This document shows positions 20,113 to 35,237 of a DNA stretch of 64,000 nt, piece after piece. The position numbers were made by a program, and so were the translations under genes. The first letter of the stretch is position 1. Every line of letters begins with the position of its first letter. Origin of the DNA: Patella vulgata (lineage: Eukaryota > Mollusca > Gastropoda > Patellidae); contig NC_065881.2 in the NCBI RefSeq assembly GCF_932274485.2, positions 46,386,702-46,450,701 of the forward strand. The letters run 5' to 3'. The notes beneath the pieces were generated by a model. The model was not told where the DNA came from, ran no database searches, and was given only the letters and a program-made list of their open reading frames with translations.

Positions 20113-23100
20113 GTAAGTGTGGTGTGCTGTCATGAACGGTGCACAGTTTTTACCGTTTACATTGTTAATGTGCTCATTTCAAATACTATAAAGTTTTATT
20201 TTAGAATGAAATAGTATGCATGTACATAGATTATTGGTTGTTATGGGAAACGGATCTTGGTTCTAGACGCAATCGTGCCAAAAAAATGTGTAAATATTTC
20301 GAATATAGCCTGCCACCATCATCATCATGTGTGCAGTTATCAAAACAACTGACAGTAGTACCAAACCAAGGCTATACGGTAGATATTCCTTTCTTGCGTC
20401 AATGCGATTAAATCTCAATGATTAATAAACAATGAAATTACCTCATTTTTATGCAATTGGAAATAACATCTCGCTGTCAGCCTGAAATTGTCCATTAATT
20501 GTTTAATGTTTATTTGGAAGTTAGGGACATTTCATTATATTTCATCCAACTTTAATCCAAGTCTGGAAATAAACCACCTGCATCTAAAAATGTCAGGCAC
20601 AAATGAAAAGTTTTGCTTGAAAGTCCCCTATATAAGTATATGGTTTGGCATGGAAATCCACATATGGGTTGGCTTGGTTCCTAGCTACGAGAACGAGAAC
20701 GTAACTAAAAACATTGAGATATATACTGATGTGCTTGTTTTTAAATTTTAGCTACGATTGGATGCCTTTGGCTTTAGTTCCAAGTGGCAAACTCAATTTC
20801 TTAATTAATGCATGTACCATCTTAAAAATAAGTTAATTTTATACTATTTGTACTTATTACACATAGGGCCTACGCAGTCCAATCTACTGAAACAACATTC
20901 ATTTATCAGCAAATATTGACAATAAAGTAAATCAAGCGTTGTTTTTATCAAAATTGATACGGACATTCATAATTACGGCATATTACTCCTGCGCAACTCT
21001 GATCAGGTTAGCACTTTGATTGGCTATTGCACACAAGGCCCTGCCTTTCTGTGTTAAAGACGTAAATTTAAAATGTTGGAAAGAACAATCTACTATCGCT
21101 TTGATTTAAAAAGAGGGGATTTGTACCTGTGTCAGGTAGGATTTTCTGCTTAATTATAGTTGGATGTGGCAGAAATGTTATAAATAACAATAATCAATCG
21201 TTGTTTTGATGAAAAATATTGTCAATTTTGCTTACTGAGGCTGGATGTGATTCGTGTTCGGCGTTGCTACGTGGAACTATATAGGACCATCTCTTATCTC
21301 GAAACACGGAGGGCTGAGAGATGAGGTTTGTTATCTAGCTTGGTTCCTTGTGTAATGATAATAATATACGGAAATTTTTTTCCCCCGTTTTAAAATCTTT
21401 TATGTTGTTGTAGGCCTATTTATTTCATATTTTTCTTCTGATTATTAGGTCTAATTATATAAGCTTATAATTGGGTACAGTATAATATTGTATGTATGTA
21501 TGCGTGCAGTAATATTTACGTGTAGGATATGTCTGCCGATGATGTTCGGCTCAATTCATCTGATGCCTGTCATGATCATTTTGTCAGTCACAGATTTGTC
21601 TATCATTACATAGTTTTTTGGTTGATATTTTAAATACACTGTGACTGTATTCCATTATTAAAATTTATCTCTAGTTAGTTATTGACATTTTTAATTTTTT
21701 TGCTGATATGCAATTTGGGCAGGTGCTGATTGTTTTGAACCTTCCAACAAGCAAGTTTTGAAGTATATATAAACTAACTTATTACACCAGAAATCTTTCA
21801 ATCAGTTGTTTAAAGTGTTTCAGGGAAATAATCCATCTGAAAATTTGTAAAATCCCTGAATCTGTGAAGGTTCAGAAAAATTACAAAACTGACTCTTCCC
21901 TTGCCCTCTAATAAATAGCAATGACAAGGTTGGGATATTTCAGACTACTCCCCCAGGGGAAATAATTGACAAGAGTTGGTTATGTCAAATAATTTTGGGG
22001 ATATTTTCTTATATTGTTATAACTTACTAATAATCTACCCTGGTCATCAGCCCTCAAAATAGCAGTGACAGTTTCAGATTTCTCCCAAAGGGTACGTGTT
22101 GTGTATCCCTATCTGTTGTTGGGGGTTTTACTAAATACAAAGTGTGTTATATGCTGCTCCAGTTTTAACTTGGCTACAGTAAATAGATCAAATATTTTAT
22201 GTATGATTCCAGACATAAATATCTCATTTATATATCATCAGTCGAAATCTGTCTATTTTCTATCTATACTAGTTTATAACCTGTTACTAGTTTACATTAT
22301 AACCTGTTGATTGAGCTGATTTCAAAGTCTGAAGAACTCCATAATCTTTGTCTGCATAAACCTGGCAGGCAGTTTATGAACAGTTATATACAGCATAAAC
22401 CAATAGCTAACAGGCTTTTCATCCAATCTATATTGACTGTTTGTAGCCCTAGGCTCTTGTTTCAGCTAAAAATATGATAAAACGCTTAATTGTTTGTTTT
22501 ATCTTTGGGATTTAGCAGACTGTGTTAGTCAGTGGGTGAAATTTTTTCGGCTTCAGTGATCATATCATGTCGACAATTTTACAATCTAGATTCTGAATAG
22601 ACCACTTATTATACAAATTAACAATATATAGCTGTAGTAGAAAGTCTATCCAGTAGTACATTTGAGGTGTAAAGACTCCAGAACTATTTATAGCTATTGA
22701 TGACATCATTGTTGTATTCATGTGTGTGTGTGTTTGGGTGTGGAGAGTCGCATGTATTGCACTCCACAGATCAAGGAGTATTGAATTGTTTTAACAGGAT
22801 TACATTGCAAAGCTTTAATATAGGGATTAAATAATTGGAAAATAATTAACGTAGCCATTTTAAGGTAGGTGGAAGTGTTTACATCTACATGAAGTAGAGC
22901 CAAGGCACTACTGAATATGGTTTTGTCTAATCCAGCTAGCATTTCTCTCTCTGGTTGCATTATATCTGATAGCTAGATGTTATTCTACAGGCAATGTGAG
23001 AGATGGTTTTAACAGATGTCACACACATCAATATTTTATGAAGGATTTATCATGTGGGATAAAAGCATTGCTGTTGAATATTTGTTTAAAATGAACACAG

Positions 23101-26100
23101 TATCTAGTAGTAGACTCAAAATAAAGCTTTACCCCAGTTTTTACTCTGCATAATCATAGTGCATAAAATGTACACACGTCAGTAATAGGATAGTTATTAG
23201 TAGCTCTAGTATAGACAACTGTTTATTAATAATGATATTATATGTCACTATGTCAGGATGTAATAAAATCTCAATTATAGTCAGATAATTCTATAGCTGT
23301 AAGTACGTAATTACAATAGAATTTTTTTTTAGGAAAATGTTATCAAAGAAGTGAGAAATTGTGCAGAGTATTTTGAAATGTCTTTCTAATAAAGCAAATC
23401 CAATTGCAAATAAAAGAATCAGTTAGTAATGCTACATGGGTCTAATAGAATAAGATGACAGAGTAAAATATTGTTAGCTATTTGAACCTCAAATGATAAG
23501 TGGTATCAGATGTTCTTAAAGAAAGGCAATATACATGTACATGTAGAATGTATAGTCATAACAAATAACATTAAGTTAGAATTGATTAATTTGATTAATT
23601 TTGAGCCTAGTAAAATGAGTAGGCTTGGTGATTAAGGGGTTCGTGATTAAGTATTGCCTTTGACATGTATACTTTTATTCTAAAGAGTTCTGGCATGTTG
23701 CCTTTACTACGACATTTTGATTTCACTGACAATCTAGGTTATGTGTAGTTGCGTAATTATTGATCAATCTTGATTTAAATATTTTATCAATATTTCTTGT
23801 ACCACACCACAAGGCTTAAGATTAACCTGTTTATAAATTGTGACACATTTAAAATGTCAGTTGGATACTGTAAATAAAATAGTTTTTAAAATGAGTAAGA
23901 ACTATTGGATACCATCTAGAACATTAAAAGTGTACATGAACAGGATCTCATTGATATAAAAGGAGGTCAAAATAGCATGTTGTCTTGGACCTATCTGCTA
24001 TACTATAATGATTTTATTAGTGTTCGAGGACAAATCTGGAAACGATTCAATTTTTATTTCTGAAGAGTAAGCAGATCTATCAATCAGAATTTATTTCATT
24101 TTATGGCTGAAAATTTAACTCATGTTTTCATTATTATTTAATGGAAATCATTACACTTTTAAGAGTAGACGTAGGTCAGTAGAGGCTTTTTTCCATGTAA
24201 TACAGTACTAAGTAAAAGCAAAATTAATACCTGTGGATTTTAGGATAGATGCACCATGTAAAGTGCATGTACCATAGTCCATACATATCTTGATCATGCC
24301 GTTTTGTGTCTGGTTTTATTGGCAAACATGTCTCATTTCTGCTTCACCAATTTATTTTCTTTACTTATAAGACAGGGTGTGGTAAAACTCAAATTCTGAA
24401 AAACTGATACCCTCTTTATGCTTAATTAGGTGTCCTTGGTATGCAATCTATGCATCAAATACTTATATTTATATTTGCACCACTCTTCTACCAATACGGT
24501 AATACTCGATGTATAAATTGATAATGTGTCATAAAAAATCAAGTGAAGACTTCAACAAACCAGGAAATCCTGGATAAGTAGAGATAGATCTTTCATGAAA
24601 CTATACCACTTTGTGATTGTGTTACACAACTTTTCCATTGGCACTTATGTAAAGGTAATACTTGATGAGTAGTCCTGATATCAGTATAGACAATATAGCC
24701 CAGGGTCAAAGATATTCCGTCAATGATAAATAGATCAATATATCCATACAGTTACTGTGTTAGTCATGATTTTCAAATTAGGAGATCCAGCTGAAACTTT
24801 AAATTTCCTACAAAATCTAGTGAGGTTTTAAGAAGATAAAATGCTGGAGACTGGTTGCTATTTAGTTTTGAGGAACAGGCAGTGTTTTATCAACTTATTA
24901 TCTTAGAATCTGAATGCTGTGTTTAGTTACTAGACTACTGTTTAGATAATTATTGGTTTATATTATCACTGTTTTTAGGTTAAAGGAGCCAAGTCGCTAA
25001 TATTTGGGACCTAGAAATTGACACAAATGGGTCGTAACGCATACAATAATGTAATATGAATGTATATAAATTGATTTACATTCAATCGTTTCAGTTTTTA
25101 CTGTAATTTCTAATCAGTTAGGTTCGGCGACATACGCCAGTATTCTCAATCAAATTTCAATCTCTAGCTTCTGGTTATTCCAGTCTACGGCGATAGTATT
25201 TATTGGGCATGCTCTCCAGATAAGAATATAGCGTCACCGTTTGACATGACTTGTGTAATATGCCTAGCCTCGTGTTTCGAGTCCCTTATTACAAATAATG
25301 CTGAAACGCAGTATGGTACACGATTCGTGTACCAATTGTAAAATGTTTATTTTGTCTTAAATATTGGATATCAGAAGGTCATCTTTTCCCGGTAAGATCA
25401 CAACATCACTGTTGATTTAAACCAACAAATAAATCGTGTTTTCAATGTCGAAGATTTTGGATGATATTGAGTTAGAGACTTAGCTACTTTAAATACAACC
25501 ATTTAGTTTTGAGGGCAGTTTAGTTTTATACAAGAATTCAATTTTGAGTAGGTATCATTTAGGCACAATATAGAGTGGTTGGTGCTGATGTGCCATTAAA
25601 CACTATTTAATTTCATTTACACACCATCAATAAGTTACAATATAATGCAGATCAATTGTCCATAGAACTGGTTGAATTGTTTTGAAGCAACAATTTCTAC
25701 CTCATAGAAACTTCGATAATGATATGATTATGAATCAACATTTTAGTGCATAATCCACACTTTAAAGTTTTGTATTTTAAGCTGATGTGATGTGCGTCAC
25801 AGTTAGTCATTTTGACATTTTATGTTGTAAGCGTATACTACCGGTAAGTGGTGATTGTCACATTAAAGATATGGTTGGTTAAACCTTGTCAATATGTAAG
25901 TGTCACACTGACTAAGAAGGCAATCAGTCGACTAGTATCTATAGCAGACACAATATTGGTCAGTTGATAGTCTTGTTTATTTTATTAAGTCATTCAAATC
26001 GTGGGATCATTGAGTTTCACTAACATAGAATATATGTATAAAGGTAGGTTAGAATATAGATTCTATAAATGAGATAAGTACCTGTAAATTAAAGTCTTTG

Positions 26101-26169
26101 ATGTCATTTGAGGTACCGTATTAAGGAATTTCCTTGCAAAATAGTACAATATCGGGAAAGTCGAATCAC
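20113..26169. other. Long noncoding stretch, no gene or repeat family recognised
   Basis: AT-rich, with only short frames in all six readings. It contains a small GT-rich run near 22722. It is probably the 5' intron of coronin or intergenic DNA. Confidence 0.5.
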
Positions 26170-26575
26170 TTAAAGATACATTATGGGAAATAAGATAAAG
26201 AGATGGCAGTTCTCGCTATAATAGTTAAAAACTAGATAGTGTAAAGGTAATTTGCTGAAAATTTCAGTCAAATTGATCAACTATGAGCTGAGAAAGAAGC
26301 GGTTGAAATTTTTGCATAGTCTCGGTCATCATTACTAAAATCATTAATATAAACAGCATAGTCTTGATTATCCACTTTTGTTGATTTAATTATCAACGGC
26401 CGTTAGCGGCATATAGGAATCTAATCCAGCCAACATCGAAGGCTAGCCTTGACATCGAGAGTTTATTATGGTCTGGATCAGTTAATTAATGTCTAATTGA
26501 TAATTTAGATAACATTTCAGGCCTAAAGAAAGACTTGTAATAAGCAGATTTTGCTCTTGCATAATGCATGTTTAA
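26170..26575 (+). mobile_element. TTAA-flanked MITE, copy 3
   Basis: Starts TTAAAGATACATTATGGGAA and ends TTGCATAATGCATGTTTAA. It contains AGTTAAAAACTAGATAGTGT and the GGCCTAAAGAAAGACTTG block. Confidence 0.8.
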
Positions 26576-27203
26576 GGGAAATCAGTCCAAAACTGTTTTA
26601 ATCAAGTTCATTATTTACAAAGATATCATGAATTGAAAATACGTCATCATTCAGCGTCCTCTGGATGGACATGGTCAAAAGCCAGTAAACTGCCACCTGT
26701 AATCTTTGCTTAAGTCTTGTATCCAATTGAATTCAAGCCTGGAGATTATCTACCACGTTGACATTTTAAATTTGTTTTCTGAATTAAATGTGAAATAGCA
26801 AACTTGGAAATAGTGTTGAATTATAAATTTGTGTCAAATGTGGCGATAAATGATTCCTTTTGGCATACCAAAAGAATCACGGTGAGAAATAGTCAGTAAG
26901 ACCTCCAAAATAGCCTTAGAACAGAGGTGGGAAAGAGAGGTATTTTTATATTGCAGCTATATAGGGATGGATTGGAACGGTCAGCAGACAGTGTCTGATC
27001 AGAGACTTTTCCTAAGGAACTAACCTAGTACCATTTGAGAAGGGCTTGCAGGAATATGAACAAGAAACATTAATATCAAGTAATATACTATACATAGTAC
27101 ACAAAAAGTTACTGACTTAATCTAAGGGCATAAATCTTGTTCAGACTTTTGGACGATCCACCAAAGAAAGCTCAGTGTACACATGTTTATATATACTAAG
27201 CAG

Positions 27204-28548
27204 CAAAAGAAACGTCCGGCTGGTATGTTACTCTGAATAGACGCATTGCATAAAACTTGCCAAATGTTTTTATTGTATATTTGTGACCACTTTACCTGAG
27301 TAATAAGGCTCCTTCCAAAACACAGAATTGAACCCAGGAAATGTTCTCAAAATCGCAACTTGACTTTTGAGATGGTAATGTGTTCTCCATGACTTTCATG
27401 TAACTTATGCTGCACGTGTTGTTCACCGGGACCAGCCCTATAAAATGCACCCCCATACCTGGTTGAATCATTCACACTACAACCTCAGCCGCATGCCACG
27501 ACTCACGACAGCTCAGAGGAACCAGACGCTTGGAAGACTCAACACTGGCCACACTGCCCAAGCCATTGCCAATTACTTCCAAGTCAATGTTCGGACCATC
27601 TACAGGCTTCAGCAATGCTTTCGGGCCACCAACACCACAGATGATCGCCCCCGAACTGGTAGATCAAGGGTTACCACAAGGCGACAAGACCACTATGTTG
27701 TGCGATAGCATGTGCAGAATCCCTTCACACAGGCATCTGAGACAGCACGTCAGACAATGGAAACACACGGATGACCCATCAGTACCGATAGAGTGCGCCG
27801 ACGTCTCACCAGAGAGAACATCCATTGCCGTAGACCTTACCGTGGACTGATCCTCACCCCTCGCCATTGACGTAAACGTCTACAGTTTGCCCAACAAAAC
27901 CAGAACTGGCGACACAGACAATGGAGAACTGTTCTGTTCACAGATGAGAGTCGGTATCAACTGCAGATGGCAGGACCAGAATATGGCGTCAACGTGGCCA
28001 GCATTATTCTGACTCATGAGGAGGTCCAAGCATAATGGTTTGGGGTGAACTCGGCCTGAACCAGAGAGTTGGTCCAGTGGTGTTCCAAAATCTTGGTCCA
28101 GGGAGAGGAGGCGGCATCACAGGAGTGCGCTAGATCGATCAAGCTCTCAGACCCCACGTCATACCACATTTCGCATGTCATGGAAACAACGTTTTGCAGC
28201 ATGACAACGCCGTGCCCACACCGCAAGAGTTACTCGGGACTTTCTACAGCAGAACGGTGTCAACGTTTTGCACTTAAGAGGAGACTTAATAACGTCATAC
28301 CGTTAGCTGACGGATTGCTCTAGGTTTTTTTGAGTGTATGGTTCCAGGTGGAAATGGTGTTCATCAATCGTCTGGTCCACTCCATTTACAGACGCAGCGC
28401 TGCTGTTATTGACACTCACGGTGGACACACCAGATACTGATGTATAGACTGTGTACAGACTCTAAACCTTCTTGTAATGTCTTGGAATTGTGATGAATTA
28501 ATCACTAATGTATCAACATACTGTTCACAAAAAAAATTGCTTTGATCC
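27204..28548 (+). mobile_element. Decayed Tc1/mariner transposon
   Basis: The left end CAGCAAAAGAAACGTCCGG is recognisable; the right end near 28548 is eroded. At 27493 the frame MPRLTTAQRNQTLGRLNTGH, then TAQAIANYFQVNVRTIYRLQ, is the paired helix-turn-helix DNA-binding domain, with GRP-like RPRTGRSR after it. Further on, WRTVLFTDESRYQLQ marks the first catalytic Asp of the DDE domain, in another frame. Several frame breaks are present and the catalytic part is shortened, so it is not functional. Confidence 0.8.
27493..27708 (+). pseudogene. Tc1/mariner transposase, HTH fragment
   Basis: 72 codons with two helix-turn-helix units (TAQRNQTLGRL; AQAIANYFQVNVRTIYRL) and the AT-hook-like GRSR. 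It stops well before the catalytic region. Confidence 0.75.
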
Positions 28549-28549
28549 A

Positions 28550-31500
28550 TTTAGTAAGTCGTTTTCTAGAATGATTTGATTAAAGTGCCTCTCAGATTTT
28601 GAAATCATACTGACAGTTTTTTATTTGCTGTTTAGTGTAGTATGTAATCAATGATTGTATACTTTATGAATTCAGGATAAAATGATAGTCTGCAAGTTTT
28701 ATAAATATTGATTTTGAACTCGATTTGGAGTACCGTACCATGAATCATAGAATATTGGCACAGACTGAACAAGTTCTCTTATGTTATTGCATGTTATGCC
28801 CTGGATGTAAAAGAAACAGATTAAAAGCAGGTCATGATATTTATGAGAGATGTTTATAATTACATGATGATAGATTAATACAGAATGTTTTTTTGTTGAG
28901 TGCTGTGCTGTTAACAGTGATATATTCTGACTTTCTTTTGGCAAAATGGCATTTCTATTTCAGATATAGTTATTTATGTGTTAACTGATGAAGGTCAACC
29001 AACGGCCATACTGTGTAGTCACTAACAATTTGCAGGTCTGTTATTATTATTCACACATGATACCACTGATAGTAGTTAGGAGTGGACAAGTCAGTATGCA
29101 AATATCACATCTGAATGCCACCTGTAGTGGCACGTTTTCCAATTTTACTTAATGCTTACAAAAAATGAAGTTACTGGTATTAAATGGATCAGCTTTGATC
29201 CATTGTTTTTAGCCAGTTGCCTTAGGGGCTTAGTATATCATATCTCCCTGTTCTTTGTCCGCTGTCTTTTAACTGTTTACTTGGCAAATGTAGATATTTT
29301 ATACTTAGTTACTTACACAATACTTGTACCCATGTAATTATGCCGAAGAAATGTCAACCCAACACTTTATTACGTGCCCATTTTTCGTGCAGAGGAGCAG
29401 ATTGTTGTCATGCCTGTCAGTCCGTCTATCCACCCACAGTTCTTGTAAATGGTCTACATGGCCACATCTATTGCATGGAATAGATTTTATGTGTGTTATG
29501 TTGCATAATCTAATACCAGTTAAGAGAAGCAGGGGCGTGGTGACCCATGAGTTTGTATGAGGAATAATATCCCCGTCCGGGCCCCAAAAACAATATTTAA
29601 ATGTGTGTGTGTGGGGGAGGGGGGTGGCAGTCGCTCCCTGTGTCACAGGGTAATATTGGACTGTGTGGAACATGATAGAGTCAACTTGTAGCATATCTGA
29701 CCCACGGTATATGTTTGACACTGGTTAAGCATTAGGATTATAATGTTGAAAACCACATTGAAACTGCATGATTTTTTGCCATTTGCAAGGAGGCACAAAA
29801 ACTCAAGACCATGACACAAAGCTTGTCATGGCATCCCTCTCACTTAGCCCCTGAAGAGAAGTAAGCTTATACAACATGAGAATAACACAAGACAAAGTAT
29901 ATAAAAAAAAAAGAAATGCTTTGACAAAATATCTATAAAACATATAATTATTGAAGCACAAGAAAGCAATAAAAAATCATAAACTGAACAAATTTGATCC
30001 AAAATAGTCTCCACCCAAATATAAAGCTTGGCAAAGATTCTGCCTGATATAATAGATAGATCAACTATTTACCATTAAAATCCACTCATATCTCACCTCA
30101 AGAAAAGAAAAAAAAATATACTGGGTTTTATATTTGCATTTACAGCTTGAAAGACTTTGTGGGTACATTCAAAATGTTCGTATTGACACTGTAAATGAAA
30201 AGGTTTCATTCAAAAATATAGGGCAGCAAACAAAGTTTAAGTGTTGATGAAGTTTGAATTTGTTGACATGATGTGTTAGATTGGAACGAGTAGTAATTTA
30301 CCCAAATTTAACTAACCTATATTGAAATTTGAAATGCACATAGATGATATCACTTTCCCACCCCAAAATAATGTGATAAATGAACTGTAACTTATAGAGA
30401 GCACCAAAAATCAGTCATTCATATACCAGTATACTTAATAAACACAATAACATTATATGGGATACAATCACTATTTTAATTTGGAGGACATATTAATTGA
30501 ACCTCTCAACATTATCAAGGGAATGATTTGTATTATTTAAGAAATGATGAATTTGATATGTATACTGTGTTTGGTAAACTTGAAACCGTGGTATTGTGTG
30601 GAATTGATATTTAACAATCTCGAATCAGGTCTATAACTTGACAATAGATTGTCTCATCTCATTGACTCTAGGTTCAGAGTTGTAATTGGGATCACTAAGT
30701 GTCTTTAGAGGAGGGGGCAGCTAGGGTGCTTTAGACTTTGATTTAGAGGAGCATTTTGGTTTTACATCAAGATTCTTGCTTTATGTTGGTACACCTGTAA
30801 AGCGTTCATAATCTGCATATTAAAGCTTTTATATAGTAGGTACATTGTAACAGTAGCTTTTACCTGGTGTGGGTGGGACTTGCATTCATCAACATATATA
30901 GCTATATATTACTAGGTGGTGTCAATCTGTGTTATTCATGATATTTACACAGATTTATATTGATATCAACTTGCTTTGTCAGGTTTGTTACTTGTTTGAT
31001 CAGATGTGATAGCGGGTCTCTTTGTTGGATTAACAGGATCCTCAAATGCTTGATTTATTATCACCAATTTATAACAAAGTGGCATATTTGGGTATATTTG
31101 AACATGGATTAAGCTTTCTGATTGAATATGACCCTTCATTTTTAAAGATTCGTAAGGTTTTTCTTTTTTCAAAAACTTGAAAAACATTTCTTTACATGTA
31201 TTTAGTTAGCTATTCATGTATGAAATATATTTATATTACAATTTTAAATTCCTTTTTTTTTCAAAACCTCTTTTGGTATGAATAACTAAACATTTCATAC
31301 TGATTGTTGCTCAACTCGATAACTATCAGTGTATACATGTAATGTTACAATTGAATCAATGATCCCTGTCATCCTATACAAGTTCAGTTAAGTGCCAAAT
31401 ATGGCTGTGATATTTTGAAAAAACGTAGGCAAACTCCTTAATCTAGTTCATGACTGATTTTTAGCTTTATGTTGACATTTCTTTTAGGATTTATAACTTA

Positions 31501-34500
31501 AGTTTTATTTTATATGTAAATTATTTACTGTGCTTATATATTTTTCCTCAATATTACTGCTTTATATAAACTATTTATCGTCTCTGGTAATTCATAATGA
31601 ATGGCAATTATTTTAATTAATTAATACATTTTATTTGAATATGATTTAATTATCATTGGTGAGATGTTAATAAGCTACTACTTACTTACTTTTTACAATA
31701 CATTGATATCATCAGCAAAAATAATATCTTGAAAGAAAATATCTAAAAAAGTATCTTTGAATGGTTTCAATTAGAAGCAAGTTATTATCTGTTCAAATAG
31801 AAATACCTATGAGATGTTGTGAGACGTGTATAAGCTAAAACTAGTAATTTATCCCCCCCAACAGTAAATTGTTAGTATACATTTGTTGTACAGATCTAAT
31901 TTATTACAAGTATAGAAGATGGTAGACCGTGTATTTACAGTTCTCTCTAGGTTGTTAGTTTTCTATCTATTGTAGAATATATATGTGGACATAACATGTA
32001 GGTGTTAGCATACAATCTAGGTGTTGAGATGAAGGACAAGATGTTCTTCAAGTAGAGTAATATTACCAATATCGAAATACATACATTGATACTACTGCCA
32101 AGTTACATGTACCCAGTACACTATGGGTAAATTCTTCTTATTTGTATTAAAACAAATTAAGAGGAGAAAATAGCTGAAGTTGACAGTACATGAGCTTAAG
32201 AATGGGGCCAAAACATTTGCAAGAAAGATCTGGAACTTTTCTACTATAATTATAGTATCTAGTTACTAGTATCTTATTCTAAATTTTGTTTTTGGCATAT
32301 TCACATATAAATCTGTTTTATTTGGCTTATGATCTCTACAGTACAGATTGTGACAAGGTACAGTGTCATAACATCCAATGCCACAGGGACTCATTTCAGA
32401 AGACATATATCATGCTCGGTTCCTGTCATTATAGATCTATCATATTTGTTTTTCTTTTATGCCAAGCCATTTTGTAACATTGAGTACTATACGTCGGGAC
32501 TGTACTACTGTTTTGATCTCTATAATGGAGGACTCTTAATAATTTTATTACAAATTTTTTGTTTATGATGTCAAACTTAGTCGCATGTCTGTATCGCATA
32601 GATAGAATCAGCCTTATATATATATACCGGTAGTCAAGTCCTAGTAATTGTTTCATTATCATCCAACTGAACCAATTGTTCATAATTTATACAGTTATTA
32701 ATAGGATGTTATTACATACCCCAATTTGGAATAGAAATATAAAGTATATATTATACAGCAATTTATATATATATAGTGATAATTTACCCTAGATTTAGAT
32801 ATCTATCAGCTAATGGATAATTTAGCATAGTTATTTATTTGAGGATTAACTTTGATTATATAGAGTTAGGTATAATTGAAATACACAATACATAATTTAA
32901 TACTGATAATTCTAACAATATGATATTAATTTATCAATTATATCCAATATTATAAATTTAGAGGGTTGTTAATATTATTTACATTCAGTGTCAGATTTGG
33001 ATGAAGAGAAGCTCTAGGCTATTCCATTTATGAGACCCCTCCTGATCTCCCACCCTCATGACTAGAAGAAGATGAAAGTGTGTCTTTAAAACAATTAAGC
33101 AAAGTTGAGTCATGGTAGTGGTCAAGTCAAAATATTATATACCTTGGTCGTAGGTCCAGATCTTTAGGCCCAATACGTCAGTCTACCAAGCCTGTATGTA
33201 AATCTGGTATTGTTTTTGTTAATTTACAATGTAATATTTTCTTGATATTGACTAATATAGTACTTTACCACATTAAACATGTGACATATGAAAACTCTAT
33301 AACCGATCCAACGACTGTTCACTTAAAATTTGCCCAAGAGTACATTTTTTCATATTTCACTTCAGTAATGCCATGATTAGAATTCACGTTTGTTTTCTTT
33401 TCGTTTTTGAACAGATCACATTGGCTGCACTTCCAAAGCACGGTACTTGGTGTCTGGAATTCTGTAGCTATTGATATGATGTGTGTATCTTGGTATTAAC
33501 ATTCCCCAAAATACAATATGTACTGCTCTCAGAATTTACTTTTCTATTATGGTGACTAACTGGTAGCAAGGAGTTTTTGTTTTCCGCTCTTGCACAAATC
33601 AAGAATCAAAATTGTCAGTATCCTCTCCAAACCCTCCAACAACCTCACTAAAAAACTTCTAAATTGTTTCAATGGCATTTAATAAATGAACAAGAAATAC
33701 ACAGGTCACACTTCTATGGAATAAAATAGTGAACTGTACCTGTGCCCTTACGCTTTTGGGGATTCAGTTTACTGTCTGCTTTAAATATTTATTATCCTCA
33801 ACAGTGTAATCAGGATTCTAAGAATGGCCCGATTAAGTGCATTAAATTTCACTAATCAACACTCTACAGACCTATACCTTTTACTTGATAAAGACTAGAA
33901 AAGCCCTGTTTAAATGTTGTTCAGTAATAAACAGTAATTGTATTCCATAGAATTGTGACCTGTGTATAAGAAACATCCAATTAACTTGCATTCCATATAA
34001 TTACGGAATGTGTAATATACCAGTATATTGAAGACTCTCCACTTGTCAAAGATATGTAAAATCTTACATGTAACTGGAAAGTTAAGATGATTTTATTAAT
34101 ATGGCATGTTCATGTGACAAGAAGTTTTAACATTCTAGATAAAGTATGTCAAGTGTGTAGTTATTAATGTGATAAATGAGTAGTCTTGGCCTATATGTAT
34201 GCATGTCTATTTGAATATTTAAATAGTTTAGACTTCAGTACATGTAAGTGTTGTTTATCATAAATGTGTTATTTTGATAAAATTTTGTTTAAAGTGAATT
34301 TTTCAAATCCTAATTTTGATTACACTGTGTACCAGTTAAGGGTCATGTAAGATTAAATAAATTTTTAAAACACAAAGTCATCTGAATCCCCCCCAAAAAA
34401 AGTGAATGCACTGATACAGCGTATTATTAGTATTCAAGAGTGTATATTGCAAGTATTTGAGGCCACTTACTGTATTTGAATGAGTTTAAATAAGACAGTT

Positions 34501-35085
34501 GATTGTTTACTAGTTAAAGCGTGGATGTTTGTTTCTTGGCATGGTTTATTTGTTATAGTGAGAGAACATGGATCTTACAATTTCAGACAGCCATGTGCCT
34601 AAAGTTACGCAAAATAGATTGAGAGGTACATTACAGACTTAACAGACATTTGAAATATAAATTTATTCTTGTGTAAAGAGCATATGTAAGATATCAGTTA
34701 GATCCTGAGGGATCAACATAAATTTACAGTACAAAAAAAGCAGTGATTGGAAAGCATTCTGCAGCATTTGACATTCTGTCACACAGAGGGGAGTCAAACA
34801 CGGTTAAGATAGGATACCGGTACTTTGATATTTAAAATGGACCAGGATCTTTATTGTTAATGATGTTAACTCTGTACAATATACATGTACATTCAAAAGT
34901 ACTTATAACTAAAACAAGCATTTTCTGACTAAGATTGTGTCCATTTAAAGTTTACATTAGTTTCTATTGATTTCCCATCACCATCTTTATGTGTCTTAGA
35001 CAAATATTTGGAGCTACAGCAGGTCAGCGAGATAGGTGCAGGCTCACAAACCAGAAGGTTGTGGATGGATTAAAAAAAAACAAAT
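28550..35085. other. Long noncoding stretch, little recognised
   Basis: AT-rich. A CAGGGGCG-containing fragment and a GTGTGTGGGGGAGG run lie at 29530-29630 and may be a hAT remnant. No coding exon is supported. Confidence 0.5.
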
Positions 35086-35089
35086 TCCT

Positions 35090-35237
35090 GTGTAGACATT
35101 ATTGTGCGCATAAAAGAACCCTTGACAGTTTGAGTAGGTGAAAAGGCCACTGCCTGGGCAAAATGTCTCTCAAAGAACATTGCATGGTGTTTTCCCATCT
35201 TCATTAGTCCGGTTGATTCAGAAAAGTAGGACTTATC
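35090..35237 (+). mobile_element. SINE fragment, 3' half
   Basis: Has GCGCATAAAAGAACCCTTGA, GGCAAAATGTCTCTC and CATCTTCATTAGTCCGG, in the order seen in the full SINE at 55711. The head is not recognisable. Confidence 0.6.

Noticed and set aside
20220-20411. 63-codon frame as a coronin exon
   Set aside because: No coronin motif and no matching splice phase with 37694 or 48972.
29338-29721. 127-codon minus-strand frame
   Set aside because: Low-complexity and His/Thr-rich, overlapping a GT-rich run and a possible hAT fragment. No homology was recognised.
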